Shown here in pieces: positions 12,339 to 23,359 of a stretch of 34,229 nucleotides of DNA (positions are counted from its first letter, which is position 1; every line of letters begins with the position of its first letter). The stretch lies in the NCBI GenBank assembly GCA_002189035.1, contig NEEC01000075.1, positions 1 through 34,229 of the forward strand, written 5' to 3'. The stretch comes from Utricularia gibba (Eukaryota > Streptophyta > Magnoliopsida > Lamiales > Lentibulariaceae). The notes under the pieces are model-generated. The model had not been told where the DNA came from. It ran no database searches and saw only the letters and a list, made by a program, of their open reading frames with translations. The translations under genes were made by a program, and so were the position numbers.

Positions 12339-13862
12339 ATGACTGCCGTAACTTTTCCCTTTTTCGCTTCCTCCGTTCGTTGCTCCGACAGTTCCTTCTC
12401 AATTTTCGGATTCACGCCTCACAACTGTGCGCTTGCAGGGGCCAGAATGTGTTCAGTGTCGGCCCCGCCCCTGCCGAAAAAGCGCACAGGTGTTCGAAGC
12501 AAAAGCATTCCTTCCTCCAATTCTGAAGCGGAGGACTTGGTGCGCTCTTTGATGTCGAATTTCACTGATAAGCAGCCGTTGACGAGTACCCTCAATAAGT
12601 ACGTAAAGCTTTTGAGGACAGAACACTGTTTCCTGCTGTTTGAGGAGTTGGGGAAGACTGATAAATGGTTTCAATGCCTCGAGGTCTCATTCCCATCCTC
12701 ATCTCTGAATCTCTTGCTTGCTTTATTCTTACTTCATTACTGTATTCTTTCCAAAGTTCCCATAGCCAATTTGCCCTTTTGAAGTCAGGTCTTCAGATGG
12801 ATGCAAAAGCAAAGGTGGTATATAGCTGATAATGGTGTCTATTCAAAGTTGATTTCTGTCATGGGGAAAAAGGGCAAAACTCGTATGGCAATGTGGCTCT
12901 TCTCTGAGATGCGAAACAGTGGTTGCAGGCCAGATACTTCGGTCTACAATGCACTCATCTCAGCCCATCTTCACTCTCGTGATAAAGCGAAGGCACTGGA
13001 CAAGGCTCTCGGTTATTTTGAAAAAATGAAAGGAATGGAGAGACGCCAACCTAATGTTGTAACCTACAACATTCTTCTGAGAGCTTTTGCACAGGCTAAA
13101 AATGTTGAAAAAGTTAACGCACTGTTCAAGGATCTTGATGATAGCATCATCTCCCCTGATATATTCACCTTCAATGGTGTGATGGATGCTTATGGGAAAT
13201 CGGGAATGATTAGGGAAATGGAGTTGGTGCTTTCTAAAATGAAAAGCAATCAGATAAAGCCTGATGTTATTACATTCAATCTTCTGATTGATGCATATGG
13301 GAGAAAGCAGGAGTTTGATAAAATGGAGCAGGTTTTCAAGAGTTTGATGCACTCCAAGGAAAAACCTACACTTCCTACATTTAACTCCATGATCATCAGC
13401 TACGGCAAAGCACGAGCCAGGGAGAAAGCTGAAATGGTTTACCAGAAGATGATCCAGTTGGGCTATAAACCCAGCTTCATTACTTATGAATCCCTCATCA
13501 CGGCCTACGGACAATGTGACTGTGTCTCGAAGGCTCGCGAGATTTTCAACCAGATCGCTGAGACCGAGAGAGTGAAGAGAACTTCAACTTTGAATGCGAT
13601 GCTGGAAGTGTACTGCATGAATTCTCTCCCCATGGAGGCTCACTTGCTTTTTGAAAGTGCACATGCTTTGAAAACGTTTCCAGCCGATCTTTCAACTTAC
13701 AAGATTCTTTACAGAGCTTATACCAAATCCCAGATGAAGGAACTAGTTGATAAGTTACTAGAGCATATGGATAGCAGCGGAATCATCCCAAATAAAAAGT
13801 TTTTCTTGGATACTCTCAGTGTAACAGTACTGGGGTCTTTACCTGCTGAGAAGAGGAGTTGA
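12339..13862 (+). CDS. EMB2453: P-class pentatricopeptide repeat protein, EMB2453/PPR5 type
   Basis: Closely resembles Arabidopsis EMB2453 and maize PPR5, a chloroplast RNA-binding protein that stabilises and helps splice the unspliced trnG-UCC precursor. Exons 12339-12683 and 12789-13862 give 472 residues. The N-terminal part is Ser-rich with few acidic residues, consistent with a plastid transit peptide. The junction reads WFQCLE then VFRWMQKQRWY. About nine 35-residue PPR motifs follow, for example VVTYNILLRAFAQ, IFTFNGVMDAYGKSG and VITFNLLIDAYGRKQ. No E or DYW editing domains. The ATG at 12339 was chosen because the reading frame upstream offers only a non-ATG codon. The donor is GAG/GTCTCA, weaker than average. 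Confidence 0.93.
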
Positions 13863-13953
13863 TCAATGGAACAATATATGAGTTCCATACTGTAAGTTTT
13901 TCCCGGATTCCCAAATATTGAAAAGTTCTGAGGCGAAAAGAAATGCAGTTTAA

Positions 13954-13970
13954 TCAACTAGAGTCATCTG
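13954..13970 (+). repeat. 17-bp direct repeat, copy 1
   Basis: TCAACTAGAGTCATCTG, identical to 14091-14107, with 120 nt between copies. The flanks also share a CATACTG(T/C)AAGTTT pair at about 13887 and 13981, so this spacer has a history of small local duplications. Confidence 0.8.
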
Positions 13971-14090
13971 CTATATGTCTCATACTGCAAGTTTAATTAA
14001 CTGCAGTCTCCTAGGTTGTTGCTCTTGGAATTTACTTATACTCGTTGTATATTCGTTCAATCTATTGGATCCTAAATTTGTTCATTTTGA

Positions 14091-14107
14091 TCAACTAGAG
14101 TCATCTG
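14091..14107 (+). repeat. 17-bp direct repeat, copy 2
   Basis: Exact second copy of the 17-mer at 13954-13970. The 120 nt between the copies show no terminal inverted repeats. Confidence 0.8.
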
Positions 14108-14887
14108 GTAGGGGCTCATCCAGCATGTGCCACATTGCCCCATCGACTTTGTATCATGGAATCTCATGAGGCCATTGTCACATAGCCTCCACTAAACCTC
14201 ATGGCATGGTTGCCACATGATACATGATCCTTATACCCTCATGGGGCATCTCTTCATCGGGCAGGTATTATTTTATGTTGATTTTGGACCGCAGCAACAA
14301 TTTTATTTCATAATGTAGATGACAAGGGACTATCAATTTAATTGTTTGATTAAAAAAATACCAAATCTTTTTGTTAACTCTATTATTTAAATCCCTCCCT
14401 CTTTTTTTTTTAATTTCATGAAAACGAACTGTTGAAATTATTAAGATATGAAGATAAATATATTATTAATTTACTAGCCATGTGAACATCATAATGAATT
14501 AGGTTGGTTGGGGACTTCATATATTATCATCAATTTCCTATAATTAATTGCCCACCTTATGCCCTTCTCTGTGCTTTTTAAAATTAATCCTTAATTTAAA
14601 TAAATAATTATGTGATTAGGGCAGACGAGTCCATTTCCGGAATTTTAATTATGCGATTTAATTTATGTTCAACAATTGTTTAATGAAAACAGAGATTGGA
14701 TACGAGATAAGCGTTTATTTTAATAATAAAAAATAGGATGTCCATTTAATACATAATTTTTGAATTAAATTTGCAGGAGATCAATAGGGTTTTGGTCTGA
14801 AAGTGGGATTATTGACATTTTTGTCCACGGGGATACATAAATTCATGTATGTACGGATGGCATCTTGTTATTACCGAAGTAGAAACC

Positions 14888-15346
14888 TTAGGCGGAGGTG
14901 TTGCTAAGAAGGCCGTACCACACGAGACAGAGATCTTCATCGTCGGAGTCTTCATCCTGGCGGCGGCGGCGCTGTTGGGAGGCCACCTCCTCCGGCAACA
15001 AGCTCCGCCGGCAGAGGGGACAGGTGGATGCTTCCCTGAGAAGCCACGTCTCGAGACACGATTTGTGGAACGTGTGCCTGCACTCCGTTTGCCTCAACGC
15101 GTCGCCATCTTCGCACGCAGACAAGCAAACTCCGCACTCCAACGGCTCCCCGCCGACCTCCGCCGCGTAGCTGCATGAGGGAGCTTTCCAGTCAATGACC
15201 TTGAGTAGCTGCACGGTGGCTGTCGACCGCTGCCGCCGGAGATAGTCTCTGACGCCGCCGTAAACGGAGTAGACAAATTGGATAAAGAAGACAGAGATAT
15301 AAAAGACGCCATAATAAGTCAACAAGTGGGATGTAGAAGACGCCAT
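14888..15346 (-). CDS. RING-H2 finger protein (putative E3 ubiquitin ligase), copy A
   Basis: Single-exon gene of 152 residues starting MASSTSHLLTYYGVFYIS. A hydrophobic stretch (about residues 8-30) probably anchors it in a membrane. A basic linker is followed by a complete RING-H2 finger with Cys71, Cys74, Cys89, His91, His94, Cys97, Cys109, Cys112 (core CRHTFHKSCLETWL). The tail is basic, then acidic (DEDSDDEDL). Such proteins act as E3 ligases that recruit E2 enzymes; RHA/ATL-like families have this size. Paralogue of the gene at 17013-17465. Substrate unknown. Confidence 0.9.
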   Translation of the reverse strand: MASSTSHLLTYYGVFYISVFFIQFVYSVYGGVRDYLRRQRSTATVQLLKVIDWKAPSCSYAAEVGGEPLECGVCLSACEDGDALRQTECRHTFHKSCLETWLLREASTCPLCRRSLLPEEVASQQRRRRQDEDSDDEDLCLVWYGLLSNTSA

Positions 15347-17012
15347 TTCGCAAGCGCAAAGGTCGCGCCCCTGGCTCCTCTACTTAATGTTGGAATGCTA
15401 CGAATGGTGTATTCCATTTTAATTTTTTAAATATGGGCTGGCCTACTTGTGTTTTTAATAATAATAATTTTTATATTCATTAACAAAAATATATCAGGGT
15501 GAATAAAATAGTGTTAAATTTAAATTAAAAAAACGAAATCATGGAGTCCAATAATTTAAGCACGATTAGCGACGTCCTTTTAACATAAATACCTTAATCC
15601 TGTTGAAAATATGCATGCTTAACCTAATTAATTAATTATGTTAATAATTATATTAAATATAATCTAATGAAGAAACTCGCGTGCATACTACGCAAGTGAG
15701 CCAGGGTTGGAATATTGGTAGTGGATGTTTAATTAATATATATTCAAATAAACATATATATTTATCATTAAATAAATCATTTGACTAAAATTACATATTT
15801 TTTGTGAATATATATTTAATAAATTTGATTATAATGAATAGGAAAAAAAACATAGTTGAAAGAGGTGATTTTCAGTGGTCGAATTATTTAAAAATAGGAC
15901 ATTCGCCTTTTTTTGAAATATTAATATATTGGATTAGATCGTTGACTTATTCCAGAGACGTAGTCAACCCCGGGATGCCAAGTCTTCGTCGAAGTGTAAT
16001 GAATGATGCAGTTGGCTGGCTGGGGAAGAAATCAATAGTTATTGACTCTTGCTTCTGGGACTCTGGATTTAGTTACAAACATTTTCAAGGGTTGTAAAGC
16101 GGGAGGGCTGGAACTCGTCCGACCTCATCGGAACTCACCGGAGCGCGACCGGAACCCTCCGCACGGTCGTCGCGGGGTGGTTGGAATAACCGGATGCCTC
16201 TTGCTGCACATAATTCAAACCAAACAGCGACACAGCACAGTGACTGAGTTGATGGCTTTGGCCTCATGCAGACATCACTCTTCCCTAATTAAGACAAGGT
16301 ATCCATGTCGTGGACAGGTAACTTCATCATGATTTGAATTTTGAGGTTCCAGTTTTGAGACTTCAATTCCGAGAAACGCTGGGAATCGTACTCCAAACAA
16401 CCCGTCACAAAAATTTCCCTGGGTTGCTTGCTGCACTCAGGCTTCAAGGTTGCAACCAGATATCGTAATATTGTGCTGTATGAACGCCCTTTACAGTTCC
16501 GTTTCCGACACAGACGCTTGTACAACTATAAAAAGAAACATGTTAAAGAACCTTCAGAGAGAGGAGGTCGTGCGGCTTTAGGACAACTTGTGTGACCGCT
16601 GTCAATGGATCCATGATAATCGACTCCAAGTCACCCAACCACTATTCACATGTGGGCAAAAATAAATGCACAAATGCTTGAGATTTTTTATAAAATGTTT
16701 CTGAACCATAAATACTGCCACCAAACTTTTTTTTAATATAGTGAATAAACAAAGGTTTTTTTTAAATTAAATAAGATTTTAATCAATCTACCCATGAATT
16801 GAATTTGATTCAAGTGTTTGTCATTCTCTGTAGATGTTTTATTTTTTTTATGACATTCCTATCCAAAAACATCATTACTGTTTGTGTTGTTTGGTGTTGG
16901 TTGGGTTTCTTGCACTTCTGAAGCTGTGGATCAACGTAATTGCGATACACACCGACGAACACAAACAAAACAAAATGGTTCTGAAGTGCCCAACACTGGT
17001 ACAGTTACATAC
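15347..17012. other. Intergenic region between the RING-H2 paralogues
   Basis: 15400-16000 is very AT-rich. 16085-16340 is an island of higher GC content with short open frames in both directions and no recognisable family. 16340-17000 is mixed to AT-rich and covers the likely 3' UTR of RING copy B. No RNA gene was recognised. Confidence 0.45.
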
Positions 17013-17465
17013 CTATATACTGCAATTGCCAAGAATACCGTACCAATCCTCCTCCTCCTCCTCCTCATCCTCGGAATCTCCTTCGAGGCGGCGGAAGCGT
17101 CGTTGGACGGCCTCCGGGAGCAAGCTGCCCCGGCAAAGAGGGCAAGTGGATGCATCCATGAGAAGCCAGGCTTCCAGGCAGGATTTGTGGAACGTGTGGC
17201 TGCACACCGTTTTCCTCAACTCATCGCCTTCTTCATACGTCGAGAGGCAAACTCCGCATTCCGCGGGCTCTGCCCCGAGCTCCGCCGTGTAGCTGCTGGA
17301 GGGAGCTCTGTAGTCGATGATTTTCAGTAGCTCTGCAGCGGCTGTCGGCCTCTCCCGCCGGAGCCGGCGATAGATGAATGCTATGGATTTGATGAAGAAG
17401 ACGGCTGCGTATGCCAAGGCTTTGACACTATAGTAAGTCAATAATTGAGTGACAGCACCCGCCAT
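17013..17465 (-). CDS. RING-H2 finger protein (putative E3 ubiquitin ligase), copy B
   Basis: Single-exon gene of 150 residues starting MAGAVTQLLTYYSV. An upstream in-frame ATG at 17489 would add eight residues; 17465 is preferred because it aligns with the start of copy A. Layout matches copy A: hydrophobic N-terminus, basic segment (YRRLRRERP), linker LLKIIDYRAPSSSY, RING-H2 finger (CGVCL..CSHTFHKSCLEAWL..CPLC) and an acidic tail. The tail contains a Glu run encoded by a GAG/GAA trinucleotide tract (about 17044-17070), absent as a run from copy A and probably variable between individuals. Confidence 0.9.
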   Translation of the reverse strand: MAGAVTQLLTYYSVKALAYAAVFFIKSIAFIYRRLRRERPTAAAELLKIIDYRAPSSSYTAELGAEPAECGVCLSTYEEGDELRKTVCSHTFHKSCLEAWLLMDASTCPLCRGSLLPEAVQRRFRRLEGDSEDEEEEEEDWYGILGNCSI

Positions 17466-19191
17466 TTTTGCACGTAAAGCATGGCACATGGACGCCCTAT
17501 TTATAATGCAGCTTCTATCTAATCCCTATTTTAGTAAAAAAAAAAAAATCTTACAATTATTTAAATCATGTTTGGTACAAGTTTTTTGTTAGATCAAGCA
17601 ATTTAAATTGATATTTAAAAGTGAAATAGTCGAATTTTATATGAAATTACATATCATTACATAATCAGTATAGTTTAATTTTTTGTAATGTGATTGATAT
17701 TTATTATGTATATGAATTTTCATTTAATTCACTTGACATTTAATTTCAATATTTTAAATGGCTTTATTAATGAAAAACTTAATTAAGGTCTTTTACAATT
17801 AAAGCATTTTTTATTAAAAGAAAGGGATAGGTTCTGTTAATTAACTTGGACTGCCTGATATTTTCTTTTTTATTATATCTTTCCATCATCACATGTTGAT
17901 TTCTAAATCTTACTTTTCTTTCCATATTTGAAAAAATAATAATTTAATGATAGGTGATAACTATGATATTTTTTATTTACTGTATCCATAATATATACTT
18001 TTTGTTGTTGTTACTGAAAAGGTGTTAAACAATATCCAAGTGTATTCAACTACCAAAGGTGGCCTTATTAACTCCCGCAGGGGACACATCTCCCTCCATA
18101 AATGTAACACATGTATGTATAGGGGGCATTCATTAATAAAATCTACATGTTGAATGCGCACAACTAATAATAGTAACATTTTTATAGTTGATTTATTGTT
18201 TGTGGGTAAAGGCAGGGCCGCCATTGACTGTGCGATGTGGCGAAGAGAAGACTTGGGAGCTGGGAGATAGGCTAGGCTAGGATAGGGATAGGGTTGCTGT
18301 TTTTAGATGCAGATCGGCAGAGTGTGTGTGTGGCAGCGGCAGATCGTTGACGCCGTCAAGGTGGCCTCCTCCGCCTCGGAGAGTCGGGGCGGCATCTGGG
18401 TGGGTATTTAATGCCCGCCCCCAGTGGCTCCTTCAATTTCTGCGAGAAATTTTGAAAAATGCATTCAAACAAAAAAAGATTTAAGTGATAAATTGTTAAG
18501 GGTGTGCGAGTGTGCGCCGTCTCGTCTCCGGCCTGGCCTAGCCTAGCGTGGCTCCGCCGTGGAGGGAGGGAGGGAGCTCGGCTCTATAGTCGGAGTCGAT
18601 GATTGAATCTCACTCCATCCTCCTGGTAGGTGGTAATTGGTAATCGGTACTGGGCTGCCTGCTCCCGGAATTTGACTCGTTCAAAAAAGCCCACCACTTT
18701 GTTGTCGTCGTCTTTTTGGATTCAGTTCCATGTCCCCAGGCCAGGGATGGGATGTCGCCTGAATAGCAGGAGTGAGTGAGGAGCATACCGACCGACACCA
18801 TGTCCATCACTTGGCTTGGGTCTGCAATAATAAATTTCATTCTTTATTTATGTAACATATATTAAATAAGTTTCAAAAAGTTATTGACTTCTAACAAAAT
18901 AGAGACTGATGGTTCCTAACTAATTTATTATAAGGAATATTTCTGTTATTTTTCAAATAAAAATATAATACAAAATTGTTTCTTAAATACTAAATTTCAA
19001 CTATCGTATTATTTGATATTATTAAAACGATTGTCATAAATCATGCCATGCCATCCTTCATTGATTATGAAAAATTAATTTTTTAAGGCAAGTAAATTAA
19101 ACCATTTTGATTGCAATTGTAAATCACTAATCAATGTTTCTTGATTCTAATCATTTGGCCTCACCTGTCTGTTTCGCGGCTATGTATTTGT

Positions 19192-19222
<31 letters not shown>

Positions 19223-19584
19223 ATTGGATTAAATTGAAAATCTGCAGTCCAAGTTGCGGTTGGGTGCCCGCCCGGCTTTCGCGATTCAAATTTGCGAGAG
19301 CGTCACATGGCGGCTTCCGGGACGGCGGTTTCGATGACCCCCCGAGTAGGCGCAGGTGAAGTGGCTTCAAGGTTTCAACTTCAAACATTGGCCTATTCTC
19401 CACGAATATAGGCCAGGCCCCCTTCAAGGTCGGGGAGCGATATCTACTGATTTTTTTGTTTAGATTAAGCTTCACCACCGCGCTTATCCCCTTTTGATTC
19501 CTCGCCAACGACGTGGATTCTTTGTTTCTGATCGGACATCTGGTTGTTTTCTTCCCTTGGGAGTCGGAAGTTTATATTGTGTGT
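17466..19584. other. Long intergenic region with a GC-richer island and the leader of the next gene
   Basis: 17530-18200 and 18830-19140 are AT-rich with no coding signal. 18200-18820 is an island of higher GC content with short GGCTAG/GGATAG-type repeats at 18271-18293 and a GGGAGGGAGGGAG tract near 18565; no gene family is recognisable in it. 19150-19584, including a (CT)n tract, is probably the promoter and 5' UTR of the gene starting at 19585. Confidence 0.45.
19195..19222 (+). repeat. (CT)14 microsatellite
   Basis: Fourteen uninterrupted CT units, about 360 nt upstream of the start codon at 19585. CT tracts are common near plant transcription starts, so it may lie in the promoter or 5' UTR of that gene. 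Confidence 0.95.
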
Positions 19585-20839
19585 ATGGCTTACGGGCATC
19601 AATCTAGAGAGGCTACTGGATCTAGGTTTATTTTGGGCGATCTCACGAATCAGACCGGTGAAAGGCGATCTGAGATAATGAAATCTTTTGGTTTTCCTTT
19701 GAATGGTGAGAAAGGCCACAAGCGTCTTTGCATTTCACCCGCAGGCAATGGTGGAAGTGGGTGTAAAAGCAAGGAACCAAATGCCCGTATGGATAAGAAT
19801 AGTTCTGCATCTTTGGATATCCACAAGAAAAACCTTTGTGTGAATCCAAGTACTCCTGATGCAAGGGACATTGGTGATGATAGGCTTATCAAGATTTGCA
19901 CAGAAGCCGTCGGCAAGATAGATTCACTGGAGGAGAATAAAACCACGAGCATGAAAGTTGTGAATGATAATTGCCCAAGTGTTACGCAAGACAAGAAACA
20001 AGTTGACTTTGAAGCCATCGAAGGCCAGTATCACGCTGTTGAGATTGAAAGCCATGATGCTGATGCTATGTTCTTGAGTCAGTCTGGATCCATAGATTGC
20101 ACAGTTTTACACGACTCTCAAGAATCTACAGTGATCGGTTCAAATGTGCCGTACGCTAATCAGAGGCAGGTGCATGAAGGCATCCCTGAAGGCATCAAGT
20201 CTTGCTCTTGTTCTTTCTGCTCAAAAGGTAGATTGTGTGTCTGTAACGACTTTGCCATCTTTATTTAAAAAAAATGTTAGAAACGCAGCCCTTTGCTTTT
20301 TCCTTCGCGAGATTTAGTGAATTTAGGTCATCTTCTTGCGATGCAGCTGCATTGATATGGTTAAATGTGCAGCAGCATGATATCAAGGTTCGGGGCTCAG
20401 GTTAGTTGTGGTAATAACACAAAGTTTTTATGATGAGATATTGACACAATTGAGTTCGTATGTATCACTGCAACACTTTGAACGTGTCAGCAATCAAAAA
20501 AAGTCAGGGAGAAGCAGATACACTAGCTAGAAGTTTCGGCAACAAGGAGGTTGCAGCGAGAAACGGTGATCAGAATATCTCGGGGATGGTTGGGCATTTG
20601 ATGCATCAATGGAAATCCCTCTTTGAACGGACTGCAGATGTACTGGAAAAAGAAAGCAAAGAGCTTGTAAGTTGTAGCAGCTAGATTCTTCCAAACTGAT
20701 TCGCACCATTGTTTTTGTAGGCAAGAAACGCATATTGCGCACACAACTTGTTGAAACATTAAATGGTGCGCATTTATTTGTGCAGGAAGCAAGTTTAGGG
20801 CACCTGCGTGAACTGAGAAACAAACTCCCAAAGGGCTAG
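19585..20839 (+). CDS. Uncharacterised plant protein with a CSFC motif and C-terminal coiled coil
   Basis: Four exons, 19585-20227, 20347-20400, 20491-20666 and 20786-20839, join in consistent phase into 308 residues. The ATG at 19585 is the first in frame. The N-terminus carries RFILGDLTNQTG; the first two thirds are polar and probably disordered, with scattered Cys and Asp/Ser-rich segments. The conserved-looking part runs SCSCSFCSKAALIWLNVQQH, then a Lys/Glu-rich helix, HLMHQWKSLFERTADVLEKE and LGHLRELRNKLP at the end, likely a short coiled coil. I recall similar CSFC-K-A-IW proteins of unknown function in other plants but cannot name a characterised member. Function not assigned. Convergent with HCC2. 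Confidence 0.8.
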
Positions 20840-21341
20840 GAGCTGAATGCTGATCGATGGCCCTCACTACATGAGGAAAGTACTATGCTTTTGCTGCGCC
20901 TTTATGTAGTGTAACTGAAATGTTCACTTGTTCCAATTTGGACGTTTATGCCCTTATGCACCTGAATGATCTTGAGGACTACTACAAACACTAGCAATCA
21001 TTTTTGAGATCGGAAGATGAGAGCCACTGTTCCACATCCTTGCCCACCAAAGTCCTAGGTGGAGGCGGCGAATAGGAGCATCTGCATCGTTCACAGGCCT
21101 GTTTACACTAGGAAGGTTAATTAATCTACTGTTTGTTTTCGTCCTAGTTTTTTTTACTACTTTGATCCTGCTCTCTTCAGAAAGAAATATAGAACATCTT
21201 GTAAGAAGCTTTGCATTTTCAAATGAATGAATACAAGAGCTTGATTATAAGACAAAAAAAAACGAGTACTCTCTCGATCAGGATTCAGGAATGAGGAAGA
21301 GCCAAGATGCCTCAATGAATGTGAGTTGACGCTTACAGATG
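20840..21341. other. Convergent 3' region between the unknown gene and HCC2
   Basis: Contains the 3' UTRs of both genes. An 8-bp inverted repeat (CACTACAT at 20865, ATGTAGTG at 20904) could form a small hairpin just after the stop codon. Nothing else recognised. Confidence 0.5.
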
Positions 21342-23359
21342 TTAATTCTGGGAAATATTTATTCTGGCCTTCATCATCTCTTTTGCAACTTCCGACACCA
21401 AATCACTGGCACTGTATTCAACACCAAGGGATCGTGCTACCTCCATGTTAGGGTTGAGCAAGTACCTGCTCATTGGAGGAAAAAAATGTCGGTTTTGTAT
21501 CTGCAGCGCATATCTCATGTTGGGAGAGAAGTCAAGGGTTCAATCAAACTTGAGTGTGTCTGTGTTATTTGCACTTAAATCGAGTGTAAAAATGCGGGGA
21601 CTGGACAATGGATGCAAAAGGCTAGAAGCATACATGTTGTGGGAACACTCGACCAGGTAATCATCTCCTTCTTCGTCCACTTTTTTAAAGAACACTCTGT
21701 ATTCCTGCGCCATCTGCCGAACAGACGCAGCCGGCCCAGTAAGTCCAACAATCCTGGAGTCAAACTCTACATGCCAGCAAGTTACCATATCAAGAATCAT
21801 TTCAGAAATGAAGAAAAGCAACAAAACAGCTTCTTTGGTGGAAAAACTAGAAGAATTCATGTCATTGCTTCTTATGCCAAGACTGAGAGGAACTAAATGC
21901 AAATCAGTAGGCGTATGTGAGATGAAAAAAGACAGGCAGAAAACAATACATTATATAAAAGAATGGTGAAGAAGAAATTCTTCAAGGAAGTGGGATAATG
22001 GACGCAAGCAACCATACTGCAGATGTGATGCAGATTCACAAATTATGATGTTTCTCAAGAAAATGGAAGTCTCACCACCCAGGTAGGCTTTAAGTTGAGA
22101 TGGGTTATCTCGCTGAGGATCGATTGTGACAAATATTGGCAGCACCCTGAGTTTCAGCGTTGATTCTGTTTTTCAATTCCAGGAAAGAATTTCAGTAACA
22201 AAATAAAAGAGATGAAAAGAAATCATGAAGCTGGTAAACATGAATGAGACCTAAGGTCTGTATAGCACTCGCCATCTTTTGAACTTCCGCGGGACCAACA
22301 TCAGGGGATGAAGTGTAGCCAAAATACAGAAGGACCCAATTTCCTAAAAGATTCTTCTCAGTTACAACTTGGCCCTGTGTGTCAATAAGACTGAAGGGGC
22401 CACCTATCATCGGCCCTTGAAAAAGGCTGCTTCTTTCGAACTTTTCACCCTTACCTGCACCACTTTCAAAGAAGAGAGTAAATAAAATATATGGCAGCAG
22501 GGAGGAAACATTTTAACAAACTGGTTTTGGAAAACTACCACAAGTGGTTTACGAATCCCAGGGAAAACAAAAGACAGCCTCATTCTAAAAGATAAGTTAT
22601 AACCTTTTGGTATTGCTCTGTTTTCATCGTTGTAGTGCAAGAAAATTAGCAGTCCACTGATTCCAGCGATGACAGAACCGGGCTGCAAAGACAAAACTAT
22701 GGTAAAGATTAAAAAAACAAACAAAAAAACAGATCAAAACATATATAAGAGTCACAATACCATACAATAAAAAAAATTCTCCATGGCACAACAGCTGCAG
22801 ACTGCTCTGGTAATGGATAAGGCGGCTTTCCCTTCTTGCCAGCGGAAGACCCCATGTCAGTGCAATACCTCTTTGAGCCATCAAACCTGCGAAGAATGAT
22901 GTTAACAAAGATCCATAGGATGTTACTGTTGAAAAGGGAGGCACACTTGTTGACATATATTTTGCTGGAAACCAGGATTTTGAGGTGTGATCAACAGGAA
23001 AAGAGAAACACAACGAAAGCCCAACTAAATCGACCATCAATTTTCAACACCGTGAAACCAGAGTCAAAACAAGATATTAGTAAATGGCAGAAGCAAGGAT
23101 AGAGCAGTGTATATTCTTTCCTTTCCTTCTCCAAAAAAATAACCAGAGGAACACACAAAAGAAAAGAGAGCAACTTTACTTATAAAATTTGAAAAACCGG
23201 TAACAGGAATGAAATCCGAAGGTACTCTCACCCCAAGCATGCACCCAAAAAGTTGAATTTACAAGGAAACAAATTGAAAAATCACCGTCTAAGAATCCGA
23301 GGGATCGATTGTGAGTTTCTTTGAAAGGAGAGGGCAATCCTCCTTGCCAATAGCGCCAT
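21342..23359 (-). CDS. HCC2: SCO1-like protein HCC2, without the copper-binding CxxxC motif
   Basis: Mitochondrial SCO-family protein with a thioredoxin-like fold; Arabidopsis HCC2 is linked to redox and UV/copper stress responses rather than copper delivery. Exons in transcript order: 23359-23286, 22886-22766, 22682-22604, 22454-22251, 22165-22076, 21766-21634, 21465-21342; phases agree and give 274 residues (family about 276). The start MALLARRIALSFQRNSQSIP is a typical mitochondrial presequence; other ATGs upstream run into stops. A membrane segment (PGSVIAGISGLLIFLHY) is followed by IGGPFSLIDTQG, VLLYFGYTSSPDVGPAEVQK, IFVTIDPQRDNPSQL and YRVFFKKVDEEGDDYLVECS. Where SCO1 has CxxxC, this protein has SSPDV, as expected for HCC2. 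Confidence 0.93.

Larger units (their letters stand above)
13863..14887. other. Intergenic region, AT-rich, with a 17-bp direct repeat
   Basis: 3' UTR of the PPR gene, then AT-rich DNA. A small hairpin-capable GGAAC..GTTCC lies at about 13868-13886 and a 17-bp direct repeat is listed separately. 14300-14830 is AT-rich with nothing recognisable. No coding frame convinces. Confidence 0.5.

Noticed and set aside
20865-20911. 8-bp inverted repeat after the stop of the uncharacterised gene
   Set aside because: Arms too short and loop too long (31 nt) to claim a functional hairpin; listed only as a note in the spacer entry.
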